Source: Euryarchaeota archaeon RBG_16_67_27
Lineage (GTDB): Archaea; Thermoplasmatota; Thermoplasmata; RBG-16-68-12
Assembly: GCA_001800745.1 (NCBI GenBank)
Contig: MGVZ01000045.1
Span: 10,342 to 43,919, forward strand
Direction of reading: 5' to 3'
DNA: 33,578 nt
Position numbers and translations under genes: made by a program. How positions within the stretch are numbered: the stretch's first letter is position 1; the number at the start of each line of letters is the position of its first letter. Positions 15,480 to 21,996 of this stretch are shown one piece after another. Below the pieces are notes generated by a model. That model saw only the letters and a list, made by a program, of their open reading frames with translations. It did no database searches and was not told the origin of the DNA.

Positions 15480-15511
15480 TGTCGGGTCGGCCGCGGACGC
15501 GAACCCGCGCC

Positions 15512-15523
15512 GATAAAGGTTTT
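15512..15523 (-). promoter_or_regulatory. TATA box for the KaiC-like operon
   Basis: AAAACCTTTATC on the minus strand is the clearest copy of the window's common promoter element. It lies about 38 bases before the ATG at 15479. Confidence 0.65.
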
Positions 15524-15613
15524 GACGTGAGAATCAGAGGAGGCGCGCGACTCGCCGGATCTCGAGGACGCATGGCCGCTCCGCCCACGGCCGGCGGGAT
15601 AGCGGGGGATGGA

Positions 15614-15645
15614 TGTCCCGCGGAGGAGGTGCGGCCTCCGCCGCT
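15614..15645 (-). other. tRNA intron at position 59/60 in initiator tRNA-Met
   Basis: This 32-base intron has a strong inner hairpin (GCGGCGGAGG with CCTCCTCCGC, one mismatch). The outer helix is the T-stem GATGG/CCATC. The central helix TTCA/GGGA is weak, with one G-U pair and one mismatch, so the bulge-helix-bulge is relaxed. Splicing AA^A and CA^T restores TTCAAAT. Confidence 0.85.
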
Positions 15646-15667
15646 TTTGAACCATCGATCTCCGGGT

Positions 15668-15696
15668 GTCTCACCGGGGACCTGGGCGTCCCGAGC
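15668..15696 (-). other. canonical 37/38 intron in initiator tRNA-Met
   Basis: This 29-base intron lies at the standard anticodon-loop position. Outer helix CGGG/CCCG, central helix CTCA/TGAG, 3-base bulges TAG and ACA and an inner helix containing GGGAC/GTCCC form a complete bulge-helix-bulge. Splicing gives loop CTCATAA. Confidence 0.9.
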
Positions 15697-15785
15697 TATG
15701 AGCCCGACGGGATATCCTGGCTACCCCACCCCGCTGCGGTCGACCGGTCGCGGGGGAGCGGCGAGCCCGCCGAACGGTCCCTGAT

Positions 15786-15794
15786 GGATAAACC
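15786..15794 (-). promoter_or_regulatory. TATA box for initiator tRNA-Met
   Basis: GGTTTATCC on the minus strand lies about 55 bases before the mature 5' end. This would give a 5' leader of about 28 bases for RNase P to remove. Confidence 0.45.
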
Positions 15795-15804
15795 TATCGC
15801 GGGA

Positions 15805-16134
15805 TTAGAAGAACTTCCGGAACCGCGCAAGGTCATCGAGGCTCCCCTTGAGCTTGACCTTCCCGAGGGCGTACGCCTTGAACGGTCCCATCTCCCGCAG
15901 GATGAGGGCGCGCAGCGTCTCCGCGTCCGTGATGATCGTGATGTCCGCGCCCGCGGCTCCGCCGTCCTCGAGCCGCTCGACGCGACGGTCCTTGAGCGTG
16001 AAATGCCACTTCGTGCCGTCCTTGAGTTCGATCAGGACCGTCTTGGTGAGGCCGCCGATCTCCTCCCGGAGCGCGGGATCGGAGGCGACCTTCGCGTTGA
16101 ACTTCGAGATCAGGCCCTCGAGGAGCTCTCTCAA
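15805..16134 (-). CDS. SCP2 (sterol-carrier-like) domain protein
   Basis: The 109-aa protein fits the SCP2 sterol-carrier fold: a helix around LRELLEGLISKFNAKV, helix and strand LTKTVLIELKDGTKWHFTLKD, the AGADITIITDAETLRALI segment and PFKAYALGKVKLKGSLDDLARF, with the late K-G-x-ϕ-ϕ-D lipid-cavity pattern. Such proteins bind fatty-acyl chains or other lipids; the role here is unknown. The start is a TTG at 16134 overlapping the rnhB stop as TTGA, which gives a normal-length domain. The longer track ORF reads through rnhB. It is the third gene of mtaD-rnhB-SCP2. Confidence 0.82.
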   Translation of the reverse strand: MRELLEGLISKFNAKVASDPALREEIGGLTKTVLIELKDGTKWHFTLKDRRVERLEDGGAAGADITIITDAETLRALILREMGPFKAYALGKVKLKGSLDDLARFRKFF

Positions 16135-16787
16135 CCTCGCCCACCACCGAACTCGTCGAGCTTCCGGATCCGCGCGTCCCCCAGGAGCCGTTTCGCCGTG
16201 TCCCAGGAGGCCCGCGTGTGCGGCGGCAGACCCCCCTTCTCCTTGATCCATCTTTCCAGGAAGGCGACGGTCACCGGGTCCGAGGGGTACCCGGACCCGA
16301 TCGGCTCGCCGAGTTCCGCCTCGATCGATCGCACCTCGCGGTCGCGGCGGACCTTCGCGAGGATGGAGGCCGCGCTCACGACGGGGAAGAGGTCGTCTGC
16401 CTCGTGCTGAGAGATAACCTCGACGTCGAAAGGCAGCTGCCGGAGGATCGCCCGCTTGAATTCGATCTCGTCCACGTCGACGGCGTCGACGTACGCCGTG
16501 TCGGGGTGGAGCTTCTCGATGATCGACGCGAAGAGCTTCACCTCGAACTCATTCAGGGTCATCTCCGCACGCATGATGTCGATGTCCTCCGCCGGAACGA
16601 CGATGAGCTCGTGCCTCGAGATCTTCTCGATCTCCGGCGCGAGTGCTTCCCGGCGCCCTGGGGAGAGCTTCTTCGAGTCGCGCACGCTGAGCTGACGGAG
16701 GGCCACGTCCGACTCGACGGCCACGCCGGCGACGACGAGCGGCCCGATCACGGGACCCCGCCCAGCCTCATCGACCCCGCAGATCAC
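16131..16787 (-). CDS. rnhB: ribonuclease HII
   Basis: RNase HII cuts RNA in RNA-DNA hybrids and at single ribonucleotides. The 218-aa protein begins ICGVDEAGRGPVIGPLVVAG with the first catalytic Asp-Glu pair, then RDSKKLSPGRRE, the third acidic site in TAYVDAVDVDE, HEADDLFPVVSAASILAKVRRDRE with the fourth, and GSGYPSDPVTVAFLERW. All catalytic acids are present and the length is typical of archaea. The start is a GTG at 16787, three bases after the mtaD stop. Confidence 0.95.
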   Translation of the reverse strand: MICGVDEAGRGPVIGPLVVAGVAVESDVALRQLSVRDSKKLSPGRREALAPEIEKISRHELIVVPAEDIDIMRAEMTLNEFEVKLFASIIEKLHPDTAYVDAVDVDEIEFKRAILRQLPFDVEVISQHEADDLFPVVSAASILAKVRRDREVRSIEAELGEPIGSGYPSDPVTVAFLERWIKEKGGLPPHTRASWDTAKRLLGDARIRKLDEFGGGRG

Positions 16788-16790
16788 GAA

Positions 16791-18077
16791 TCATGCCTCG
16801 TAGAGCTCGCGGGCGGTCTCCTGCGCACGCGCGACCACGTCCGCCTCGTCCACGCACCGGACGTGCCCATCCGACATGAGGACGCGCCCGTCGACGATCG
16901 TCGCCACGACATCGCTCCCGCGACAGCTGTAGACGAGATGGCTGATGAGGTTCGCCGGATAAAAAGGAGTCGTGTGCGGGCCGCGGAGCGACACGACCGC
17001 GAGGTCCGCACGCTTCCCGACCTCGATTGAACCGAGTCGGTCCCCGACGCCGAGCGCCTCCGCTGCACGAATCGTCGCGAAGTCGAGGGCGACCTGCGCG
17101 GGGACCACCCGAGCGTCCCAGCGGGTCGCCTTGTGAAGGAGCGCGGCGACCTTCATGTCCGCGAACATGTCCATCCCGTTGTTCGAGATCGGCGAGTCTG
17201 TGCCCAGGGCGACCGTGACGCCCTCCCGGAGCATCTCGGGGACCGGGGCGACCCCCCCGGAGGCGAGCTTCATGTTCGACACGGGGCAATGCGCGACGCT
17301 CACCCCGCGCCGCGCGAGTGTCCGGACCTCGTTGAGGGTGAGCCACACCCCGTGCGCCGCGGTGAGGCGCTCGTCGAGGAAGCCGATCCGCTCGAGCCAC
17401 TCGACGGGCCGGAATCCGGTCTTTGCCGCATGGTCGTACACCTCGCCCCGCGTCTCGGCGAGATGAGTGTGGAGCCGGACGCCGTGCCTCACGGCGACAT
17501 CCCGCGCCCGCGCGTACGTCTCCTCGGACGCCGCGTAGACGCCCTGGACGCCGACGGACGGGGTGACGAGGGGGTCGCCCTTGTGCTTCGCGACGAACGC
17601 CTCGGCGTTCTTCACGGGATCTCCGCGCTGCGTCGTGAGCGCCTCGTCGAGCGTCGCCCAGGAGAGGTACCCGCGGACGCCCGACTCGCGAACGGCCCGA
17701 GCGACTTCGTCCTCCCAGTAGAACAGGTCATGGAAGCCCGTCGTCCCCGACCGGATCATCTCGACGCATCCGAGGAGGGCGCCGATCTGGACGTCCCGCC
17801 GCGTGAGCTTCGCGTCGACGGCGAATGCCTTCTCGAGCATCGGCTCGAGGGGGAGATCGTCCGCGATGCCGCGGAGGAGGGTGTTCGCGACATGGTGGTG
17901 AGCGTTGATGAGTCCGGGGAGGACAGCGCAGTTCGAGCAGTCGATCGTCTCGTCCGCTCGGGCGCCCGCGTCGCCCACGGACACGATTCGCCCGCCCTCG
18001 ACGAGGACTCCGCCGGGGATCACGCGGCGCTCCTTGTCCTGGGTGACGACGAAGCCACCTTCGAGCAGCAGGGACAT
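16791..18077 (-). CDS. mtaD: amidohydrolase, MTA/SAH deaminase family
   Basis: The 428-aa protein belongs to the amidohydrolase family that deaminates S-adenosylhomocysteine, methylthioadenosine or related adenosines, clearing products of SAM-dependent reactions. Metal ligands are visible in NAHHHV near residues 57-62, the THLAET segment, AHGVWL, and GTDSPISNNGMDMF with the catalytic Asp. The C-terminal IEVGKRADLAVV returns to the beta-sandwich. Exact substrate preference is not readable; archaeal relatives include the 5'-deoxyadenosine deaminase DadD. The ATG at 18077 is preferred over the track start at 18167, because the promoter at 18106-18117 lies between them. Confidence 0.88.
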   Translation of the reverse strand: MSLLLEGGFVVTQDKERRVIPGGVLVEGGRIVSVGDAGARADETIDCSNCAVLPGLINAHHHVANTLLRGIADDLPLEPMLEKAFAVDAKLTRRDVQIGALLGCVEMIRSGTTGFHDLFYWEDEVARAVRESGVRGYLSWATLDEALTTQRGDPVKNAEAFVAKHKGDPLVTPSVGVQGVYAASEETYARARDVAVRHGVRLHTHLAETRGEVYDHAAKTGFRPVEWLERIGFLDERLTAAHGVWLTLNEVRTLARRGVSVAHCPVSNMKLASGGVAPVPEMLREGVTVALGTDSPISNNGMDMFADMKVAALLHKATRWDARVVPAQVALDFATIRAAEALGVGDRLGSIEVGKRADLAVVSLRGPHTTPFYPANLISHLVYSCRGSDVVATIVDGRVLMSDGHVRCVDEADVVARAQETARELYEA

Positions 18078-18105
18078 GCGGGGGCCCGGCGATGCGTCGT
18101 GCGCT

Positions 18106-18117
18106 AGAAAGGTTTTG
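18106..18117. promoter_or_regulatory. shared divergent promoter, mtaD / ATL-endoV
   Basis: One AT island serves both directions. It reads AAAACCTTTCTAG toward mtaD (about 35 bases before its ATG) and AGAAAGGTTTTG toward the ATL-endonuclease V gene (about 31 bases before its ATG). No second TATA candidate exists in the 65-base gap. Confidence 0.6.
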
Positions 18118-18142
18118 CGTGCGAACGGCGATCCGGTGAACG

Positions 18143-19087
18143 ATGGCCGACCCATTCGGCACCGCAATCGTCCGATGCCTCGCGCGAATCCCCCGGGGTC
18201 GGGTCACGACCTGCGGAGCGATCGCACGGGCCCTCGGGGACGTCCGTGCGGCGCGAGCCGTGGCGGCCTGGATCCTCGACCATCCGACGAGGAACGGGCA
18301 CCGGGTCGTGCGCGGGGACGGGACGCCGATCCGCCGGGACGCGGGAGCGCGGTTGCGGGACGACGGCGTCACGCTCCGCGGCGGGCGCGCGAGCGGCTCC
18401 CGATTCGCGGATCCCCTTCCGGCCGTCGGATTGCTCGCGGCGCTCCGAGCGGAGCAAATCCGCCTCGCAGGCCAGGTCCTCGAAGCGGACGAGCCGGCGC
18501 CGCCAGAGACCGTCGCGGGGGTGGACGCGAGCTACGCCGGCGATTCCGCGTTCGCCGCAGCCGCCGTGTACGGGATCGACGATCTCGATCTGAGGGAGAC
18601 CGCGACGGTCCGGATGCCCGTCGACTTCCCGTACATCCCCACATACCTGGGCTACCGGGAGCTGCCCCCCATCGCGGCCGCGCTCGCCAGGCTCTCACGA
18701 CGTCCGGACATGGTCCTCATCGATGGACACGGGCGTCTCCATCCTGCTCGGTTTGGCGTCGCGTGCTTCGCCGGCGTCCAACTTGGCCTCCGGACGATCG
18801 GCGTCGCGAAACACCCGCTCGCGGGCTCACCGCGACGCCAAGATCGGGGGCGCGCAGACGCGGTTCCGATCGACCTCGACGGGCAGCTCGCGGGGTTCGC
18901 ATGGACGCCTCCCCAAGGCACTCGGCCCCTGTACGTCTCCGTGGGCCACCGGGTCTCTCTCGAGAGCGCGCTCGACCTCGTTCGGCGGACGACGAAGGAA
19001 CGCATGCCGGAGCCGTTGAAGAGCGCGGACCGGATTGCACGAGAAATGAAAGGGAAGGAAAAACGGGAAAGGGGTTCAGAACGGTGA
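18143..19087 (+). CDS. nfi: alkyltransferase-like domain fused to endonuclease V
   Basis: The 314-aa protein joins two DNA-repair modules. Residues 1-85 resemble the DNA-binding half of O6-alkylguanine alkyltransferases (IPRGRVTTCGAIARALG), but where the active-site PCHR should be it reads NGHRVV. The acceptor Cys is therefore missing and the domain is alkyltransferase-like. From about residue 95 is endonuclease V, which cuts beside deoxyinosine: VAGVDASYAG, YLGYRELPP and DGHGRLHPARFGVA carry the three acidic residues. A Lys/Arg-rich tail ends it. A related fusion is known from Ferroplasma, with an active alkyltransferase. The ATG follows the shared promoter. A hairpin overlaps the stop. Confidence 0.88.
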   Translation: MADPFGTAIVRCLARIPRGRVTTCGAIARALGDVRAARAVAAWILDHPTRNGHRVVRGDGTPIRRDAGARLRDDGVTLRGGRASGSRFADPLPAVGLLAALRAEQIRLAGQVLEADEPAPPETVAGVDASYAGDSAFAAAAVYGIDDLDLRETATVRMPVDFPYIPTYLGYRELPPIAAALARLSRRPDMVLIDGHGRLHPARFGVACFAGVQLGLRTIGVAKHPLAGSPRRQDRGRADAVPIDLDGQLAGFAWTPPQGTRPLYVSVGHRVSLESALDLVRRTTKERMPEPLKSADRIAREMKGKEKRERGSER

Positions 19088-19158
19088 TCCGCCGGAGGCG
19101 GATCGCATCAGTGTCGTGAGGGCCTATCGCTTCTTTTTCTTGCCCTTCTTCTTCTTTG
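19086..19158 (+). terminator. hairpin and pyrimidine tract after ATL-endoV
   Basis: GATCCGCC-GGA-GGCGGATC forms a perfect 8-bp hairpin starting within the stop codon. About 20 bases later comes a T-rich run (CTTCTTTTTCTTG... CTTCTTCTTT). Together these look like a transcription terminator. The T-rich part is also the antisense of the Lys codons of the small ORF at 19124. Confidence 0.6.
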
Positions 19159-19243
19159 CCACTGCGTTCCTCCCTTTGCCACGGATAGATTTCATGAGTA
19201 GATAAAAGTAGCGAAGCACGTTCAGCGACGCGTTTTTCGCCAT
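19124..19243 (-). CDS. possible 39-aa Lys-rich microprotein
   Basis: An ATG at 19243 opens a 39-residue frame, MAKNASLNVLRYFYLLMKS..., ending in GKKKKR. The first half is amphipathic with an aromatic RYFYLL core; the second is almost all Lys, Arg and Gly, suggesting nucleic-acid or ribosome binding. Internal starts exist: an ATG at 19195 with a TATA-like CTTTTATC just upstream, and a GTG at 19162 preceded by GGGAGGA. The region is AT-rich unlike its surroundings. It is not eL41 by sequence. The main doubt is that its 3' half is antisense to a T-rich terminator, so the poly-Lys run could be a by-product. Confidence 0.4.
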   Translation of the reverse strand: MAKNASLNVLRYFYLLMKSIRGKGRNAVAKKKKGKKKKR

Positions 19244-19285
19244 TTTGGGATTTTTATAAAATTCGGGATATGCGATTCCGATGTC

Positions 19286-19298
19286 GAAACCGTTTTAG
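19286..19298 (+). promoter_or_regulatory. TATA-like element for panE
   Basis: GAAACCGTTTTAG lies about 29 bases before the GTG at 19321. A second, more canonical TTTTTATAAAA at 19250-19260 could act in either direction. Confidence 0.5.
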
Positions 19299-19320
19299 TC
19301 CGCTTCATGGATGGGCCGGC

Positions 19321-20220
19321 GTGCGCGTTCTCGTGTTCGGAGCCGGCGCGATCGGGAGTCTGCTCGGCGGACTCCTGAGCGCGAGGCACGAAGTCCTGCT
19401 GATAGGGAGGAAAGCGCATGTCGACGCAATCCGGGAACATGGCCTCCGAGTCTCGGGGAAGACGGTCCGGCTTGCGAAGCCCGATGCCGCGACTCGCGTC
19501 CCGGGGGGCGCGGAGGCGGACCTCGTCGTCGTTGCCGTGAAGGCGTACGACACGTCATCGGCGATGACGCACCTGCGCGGCCTCGCGAAGTCGGCGACGT
19601 TCCTCACACTCCAGAACGGGCTCGGAAACGCAGACGTGATCGGGCGCACCGCGCTCCGCGTCGTCGCGGGGACGACCGCGCACGGAGTGACGTTCGTCGG
19701 GCCGGGGGAGATCCGCCATGCGGGCGTCGGCGAGACGGTGATCGGCCCGTGGCGCGGCGTCGACGAGGCGGACCTCGTGCGGCTCCGCGACGTGCTCGAC
19801 GATGCCGGCATCCCGACGCGGGTCACGAGCGACGTCCGGACCGAGCTGTGGGCGAAGGTCGTCGTAAACGCCTCGATCAACCCCCTCGCGGCCCTCGCCG
19901 GGGTTCCGAACGGCCGACTCGTCCGCGACAAGCGACTCCTCGCCACCGTCGAGGCCGTCTGCCGGGAGGCCGCTGCGGTCGCCCGGGCGGAAGGCGTGGC
20001 GATCGACGCGGCGGAGACCGTCCACCGGACGACGCTGATCGCGAGGCGGACCGCGGCGAACCGCTCGAGCATGCTCCAGGATCTGGACCTCGGCCGGCGG
20101 ACGGAAATCGACGCGATCACAGGCGCGATTCTCCGGGCCGCGGACCGGCATGGGCTGGCGACCCCCCTGAACCGGGCGTTGCACGCCCTCGTGAAGGCCC
20201 GGGATAGCGCGGCCGCGTAG
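19321..20220 (+). CDS. panE: 2-dehydropantoate 2-reductase (ketopantoate reductase)
   Basis: The enzyme reduces ketopantoate to pantoate with NADPH, feeding coenzyme A synthesis. The 299-aa protein has the N-terminal dinucleotide fold VRVLVFGAGAIGSLLGGLL, KAYDTSSAM, TLQNGLGN, HGVTFVGPGEIRHAG, the catalytic Lys in ELWAKVVVNASINPLAAL and the late SSMLQDLDLGRRTEID motif. All are in family order and the length is normal. I chose the GTG at 19321 because it begins right at the Rossmann strand and is 29 bases after a promoter element. The track ATG at 19270 adds 17 atypical residues upstream of that element. Confidence 0.92.
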   Translation: MRVLVFGAGAIGSLLGGLLSARHEVLLIGRKAHVDAIREHGLRVSGKTVRLAKPDAATRVPGGAEADLVVVAVKAYDTSSAMTHLRGLAKSATFLTLQNGLGNADVIGRTALRVVAGTTAHGVTFVGPGEIRHAGVGETVIGPWRGVDEADLVRLRDVLDDAGIPTRVTSDVRTELWAKVVVNASINPLAALAGVPNGRLVRDKRLLATVEAVCREAAAVARAEGVAIDAAETVHRTTLIARRTAANRSSMLQDLDLGRRTEIDAITGAILRAADRHGLATPLNRALHALVKARDSAAA

Positions 20221-20261
20221 GGAGCGCGGACGTCGAGAACCCGCCTGGAGCCCGCGCCAAC

Positions 20262-20270
20262 GTTTATAAA
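20262..20270 (+). promoter_or_regulatory. first TATA box of tbp
   Basis: GTTTATAAA, part of CAACGTTTATAAAG, is a near-consensus archaeal TATA box. It predicts a transcript start near 20292 and a leader of about 54 bases. Confidence 0.65.
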
Positions 20271-20274
20271 GTCC

Positions 20275-20283
20275 TATTTAAAT
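20275..20283 (+). promoter_or_regulatory. second TATA box of tbp
   Basis: TATTTAAAT lies 13 bases after the first TATA box and predicts a start near 20305. It may be an alternative promoter, or a site where TBP blocks transcription of its own gene. Confidence 0.5.
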
Positions 20284-20333
20284 CGGGCCCGCGCCCGCCG
20301 GACGAAACGGCCTGTCCGTGGCCCGACATCCGC

Positions 20334-20348
20334 GGAGGTGTCACCCTG
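20334..20348 (+). promoter_or_regulatory. Shine-Dalgarno and CTG start of tbp
   Basis: GGAGGTG at 20334-20340 lies 5 bases before the CTG at 20346. It is among the strongest ribosome-binding sites in the window and supports initiation at this non-standard codon. Confidence 0.7.
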
Positions 20349-20894
20349 GCGAAGATCAAGATCGAGAACGTCGTCGCATCGACGTCCCTCGGAGAGCAGC
20401 TCGACCTGCAGGCGATCGCCCTCGCGCTCGGCGGCGCGGAGTACGAACCGGAGCAGTTCCCGGGACTCATCTACCGCCTGAAGGAGCCGAAGACCGCGAC
20501 CCTGCTCTTCCGAAGCGGGAAGGTCGTGTGCACGGGCGCGAAGAGCCTCGAGCACGTGAAGCAGGCGATCGACATCGTCGCCAAGCAGATCGAGGCCGCG
20601 GGCATCCCGATCAAGAACAACCCGGAGATCGTGGTCCAGAACATCGTCGCCTCCTCGGACCTCGGCGCGCAGATCAACCTGAACGCGATCGCGATCTCCC
20701 TGGGCCTCGAGAAGGTCGAGTACGAGCCGGAGCAGTTCCCCGGGCTCGTCTACCGGATCGACGTGCCGAAGGTCGTCGTCCTCCTCTTCGGCAGCGGCAA
20801 GCTCGTCTGCACAGGCGCCCGCAAGCCCTCGGACGTCGAGCAGGCCGTGGAGAAGATCACGGCCGAGCTGAAGGCCGCCGGACTCCTGCGTTGA
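20346..20894 (+). CDS. tbp: TATA-box-binding protein TBP (CTG start)
   Basis: TBP recognises promoters and, with TFB, recruits RNA polymerase. The 182-aa protein consists of the two direct repeats of the saddle fold. Repeat one runs from IENVVASTSLG through EYEPEQFPGLIYRL and GKVVCTGAK; repeat two from VQNIVASSDLG through EYEPEQFPGLVYRI and GKLVCTGAR. The ORF track gives only residues from an internal Met in the first repeat. Upstream in frame there is no ATG, GTG or TTG. A CTG at 20346 gives (M)AKIKIENVV, the expected N-terminus, and is preceded by a strong Shine-Dalgarno GGAGGTG at 20334-20340. Two TATA boxes lie upstream. Confidence 0.94.
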   Translation: MAKIKIENVVASTSLGEQLDLQAIALALGGAEYEPEQFPGLIYRLKEPKTATLLFRSGKVVCTGAKSLEHVKQAIDIVAKQIEAAGIPIKNNPEIVVQNIVASSDLGAQINLNAIAISLGLEKVEYEPEQFPGLVYRIDVPKVVVLLFGSGKLVCTGARKPSDVEQAVEKITAELKAAGLLR

Positions 20895-20938
20895 CCTCGC
20901 CGATCCCGGCCGGACGGTGCGCCTCGGGCGTGTAAGTG

Positions 20939-20952
20939 CAAAGGCCTTATCC
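20939..20952 (+). promoter_or_regulatory. TATA box for the TatD-like hydrolase
   Basis: CAAAGGCCTTATCC would start transcription near 20972, about 17 bases before the ATG at 20989. Confidence 0.5.
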
Positions 20953-20988
20953 CGCTCCATCCCCTAGCAGACCCGAGGGCGAGCGAGG

Positions 20989-21834
20989 ATGGCCCGACGG
21001 CTGCCGATCTTCGACAACCACATGCACCTTCGCGCGGAGTTCAAGGGCGTGGAAGCCGCAAAGGCGTTCGAGAAGGTCGGCGGCACGGCGATCATGCTGA
21101 CGCACACGCCCTACGACGATGTGCCGATCAGCCACGGCAGCGACTACGAGCGCGCGTACCGGAAGACCCTGCAAATGGCGGAGGCGGTTCGCGCGGCGAC
21201 CTCCCTGCAGGTCTTCGTCGCCCTGGGTCCGTATCCGGTCGAGTGCATGCATCTCAAGGAGGTCGTCGGGCTCGAGGGCGCCGTCGAGGCGATGCGCCAG
21301 GGAATCGACCTCGCCGCGCGCTACGTCGCGCTGGGAAAGGCCGTGGCCCTTGGCGAGGTCGGTCGGCCGCACTTTCCCGTGGGCCCGGACCTCGTGCACG
21401 CGTGCAACGACGTGATCGAGTACACGATGGCGACTGCGAAGCGGCTCGGCTGCGCGGTCATCCTCCACACCGAGGACCCCACCCCGGAGATCTTCGGGGA
21501 ATTCGCCGCGATGGCCGAGAAGGTCGGCCTCGACAAGAACCGCGTCGTGAAGCACCACTCGACTCCGCTCACGCGGCCGGAGGAGAACCACGGGCTCGTC
21601 CCTTCGATCCTCGCGAAGGAGGAGCTCGTCGTGGAGGCGCTCAAGGGCGGCTCCCGGTTCATGCTGGAGACGGACTATATCGACGATCCCGATCGGCCCG
21701 GGGCGGTCCTCGGCCCCGCGACCGTGCCGAGGAAGACGCGCGCGTGGCTCGAACGGGGCGTGCTCACGGAGGAACATGCCTGGACGATCCACAGGGAGAC
21801 CCCCGAGCGGACGTACCGGATCCAAATCGAGTGA
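20989..21834 (+). CDS. TatD-related metal-dependent hydrolase
   Basis: The 281-aa protein is a TIM-barrel metallohydrolase of the TatD/urease superfamily, probably the archaeal group of uncharacterised TatD-related proteins. Metal-ligand motifs are DNHMHL near residues 9-14, LGEVGRPH near 118, ILHTED near 157, VKHHS near 186 and the late Asp in LETDYIDD near 225. TatD enzymes are DNA exonucleases or related phosphoesterases, but the substrate of this group is not established. GCGAGG just before the ATG can serve as a ribosome-binding site. It converges on acylphosphatase across a palindrome-rich gap. Confidence 0.85.
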   Translation: MARRLPIFDNHMHLRAEFKGVEAAKAFEKVGGTAIMLTHTPYDDVPISHGSDYERAYRKTLQMAEAVRAATSLQVFVALGPYPVECMHLKEVVGLEGAVEAMRQGIDLAARYVALGKAVALGEVGRPHFPVGPDLVHACNDVIEYTMATAKRLGCAVILHTEDPTPEIFGEFAAMAEKVGLDKNRVVKHHSTPLTRPEENHGLVPSILAKEELVVEALKGGSRFMLETDYIDDPDRPGAVLGPATVPRKTRAWLERGVLTEEHAWTIHRETPERTYRIQIE

Positions 21835-21898
21835 TCGTCCCTCCGGCGCTCCTCGTCGATCTCGATGACGAAAAGGGCCGGCCAGACGCCGCTCGTCG

Positions 21899-21956
21899 AC
21901 CTGCGCAGGTTCCGCGGGGGCCGGGCCACGCACCGCGGGTGGGCGCCCCGGGCGCC
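21899..21956. terminator. palindromes between convergent genes
   Basis: The 162-base gap between the TatD-like and acylphosphatase genes holds no ORF or RNA gene I can support. It contains the perfect palindrome ACCTGCGCAGGT (21899-21910) and the hairpin GGCGCC-CCG-GGCGCC (21942-21956). These may end transcription from both sides. Confidence 0.3.
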
Positions 21957-21996
21957 GCGCGGGCCTGCGCGCGAGAGTACGAAGAGTGCGACCGGA

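Larger units (their letters stand above)
15600..15735 (-). tRNA. initiator tRNA-Met (CAT) with two introns
   Basis: The acceptor is AGCGGGG paired with CCCCGCT, with the A1:U72 pair and discriminator A at 15600. The anticodon stem ends in GGG opposite CCC around loop CTCATAA. Both features mark an archaeal initiator tRNA. The anticodon loop is split after position 37 by 29 bases, and the T-loop is split after position 59 by 32 bases. Removing both leaves 75 bases with T-arm GATGG-TTCAAAT-CCATC. CCA is not encoded. The gene fills most of the 325-base gap between the SCP2 and KaiC-like genes. Confidence 0.93.

Noticed and set aside
21835-21996. RNA gene or small ORF in the GC-rich gap
   Set aside because: No T-arm, anticodon arm or start codon with a ribosome-binding site was found; the ORFs there are frame shadows of acylphosphatase.
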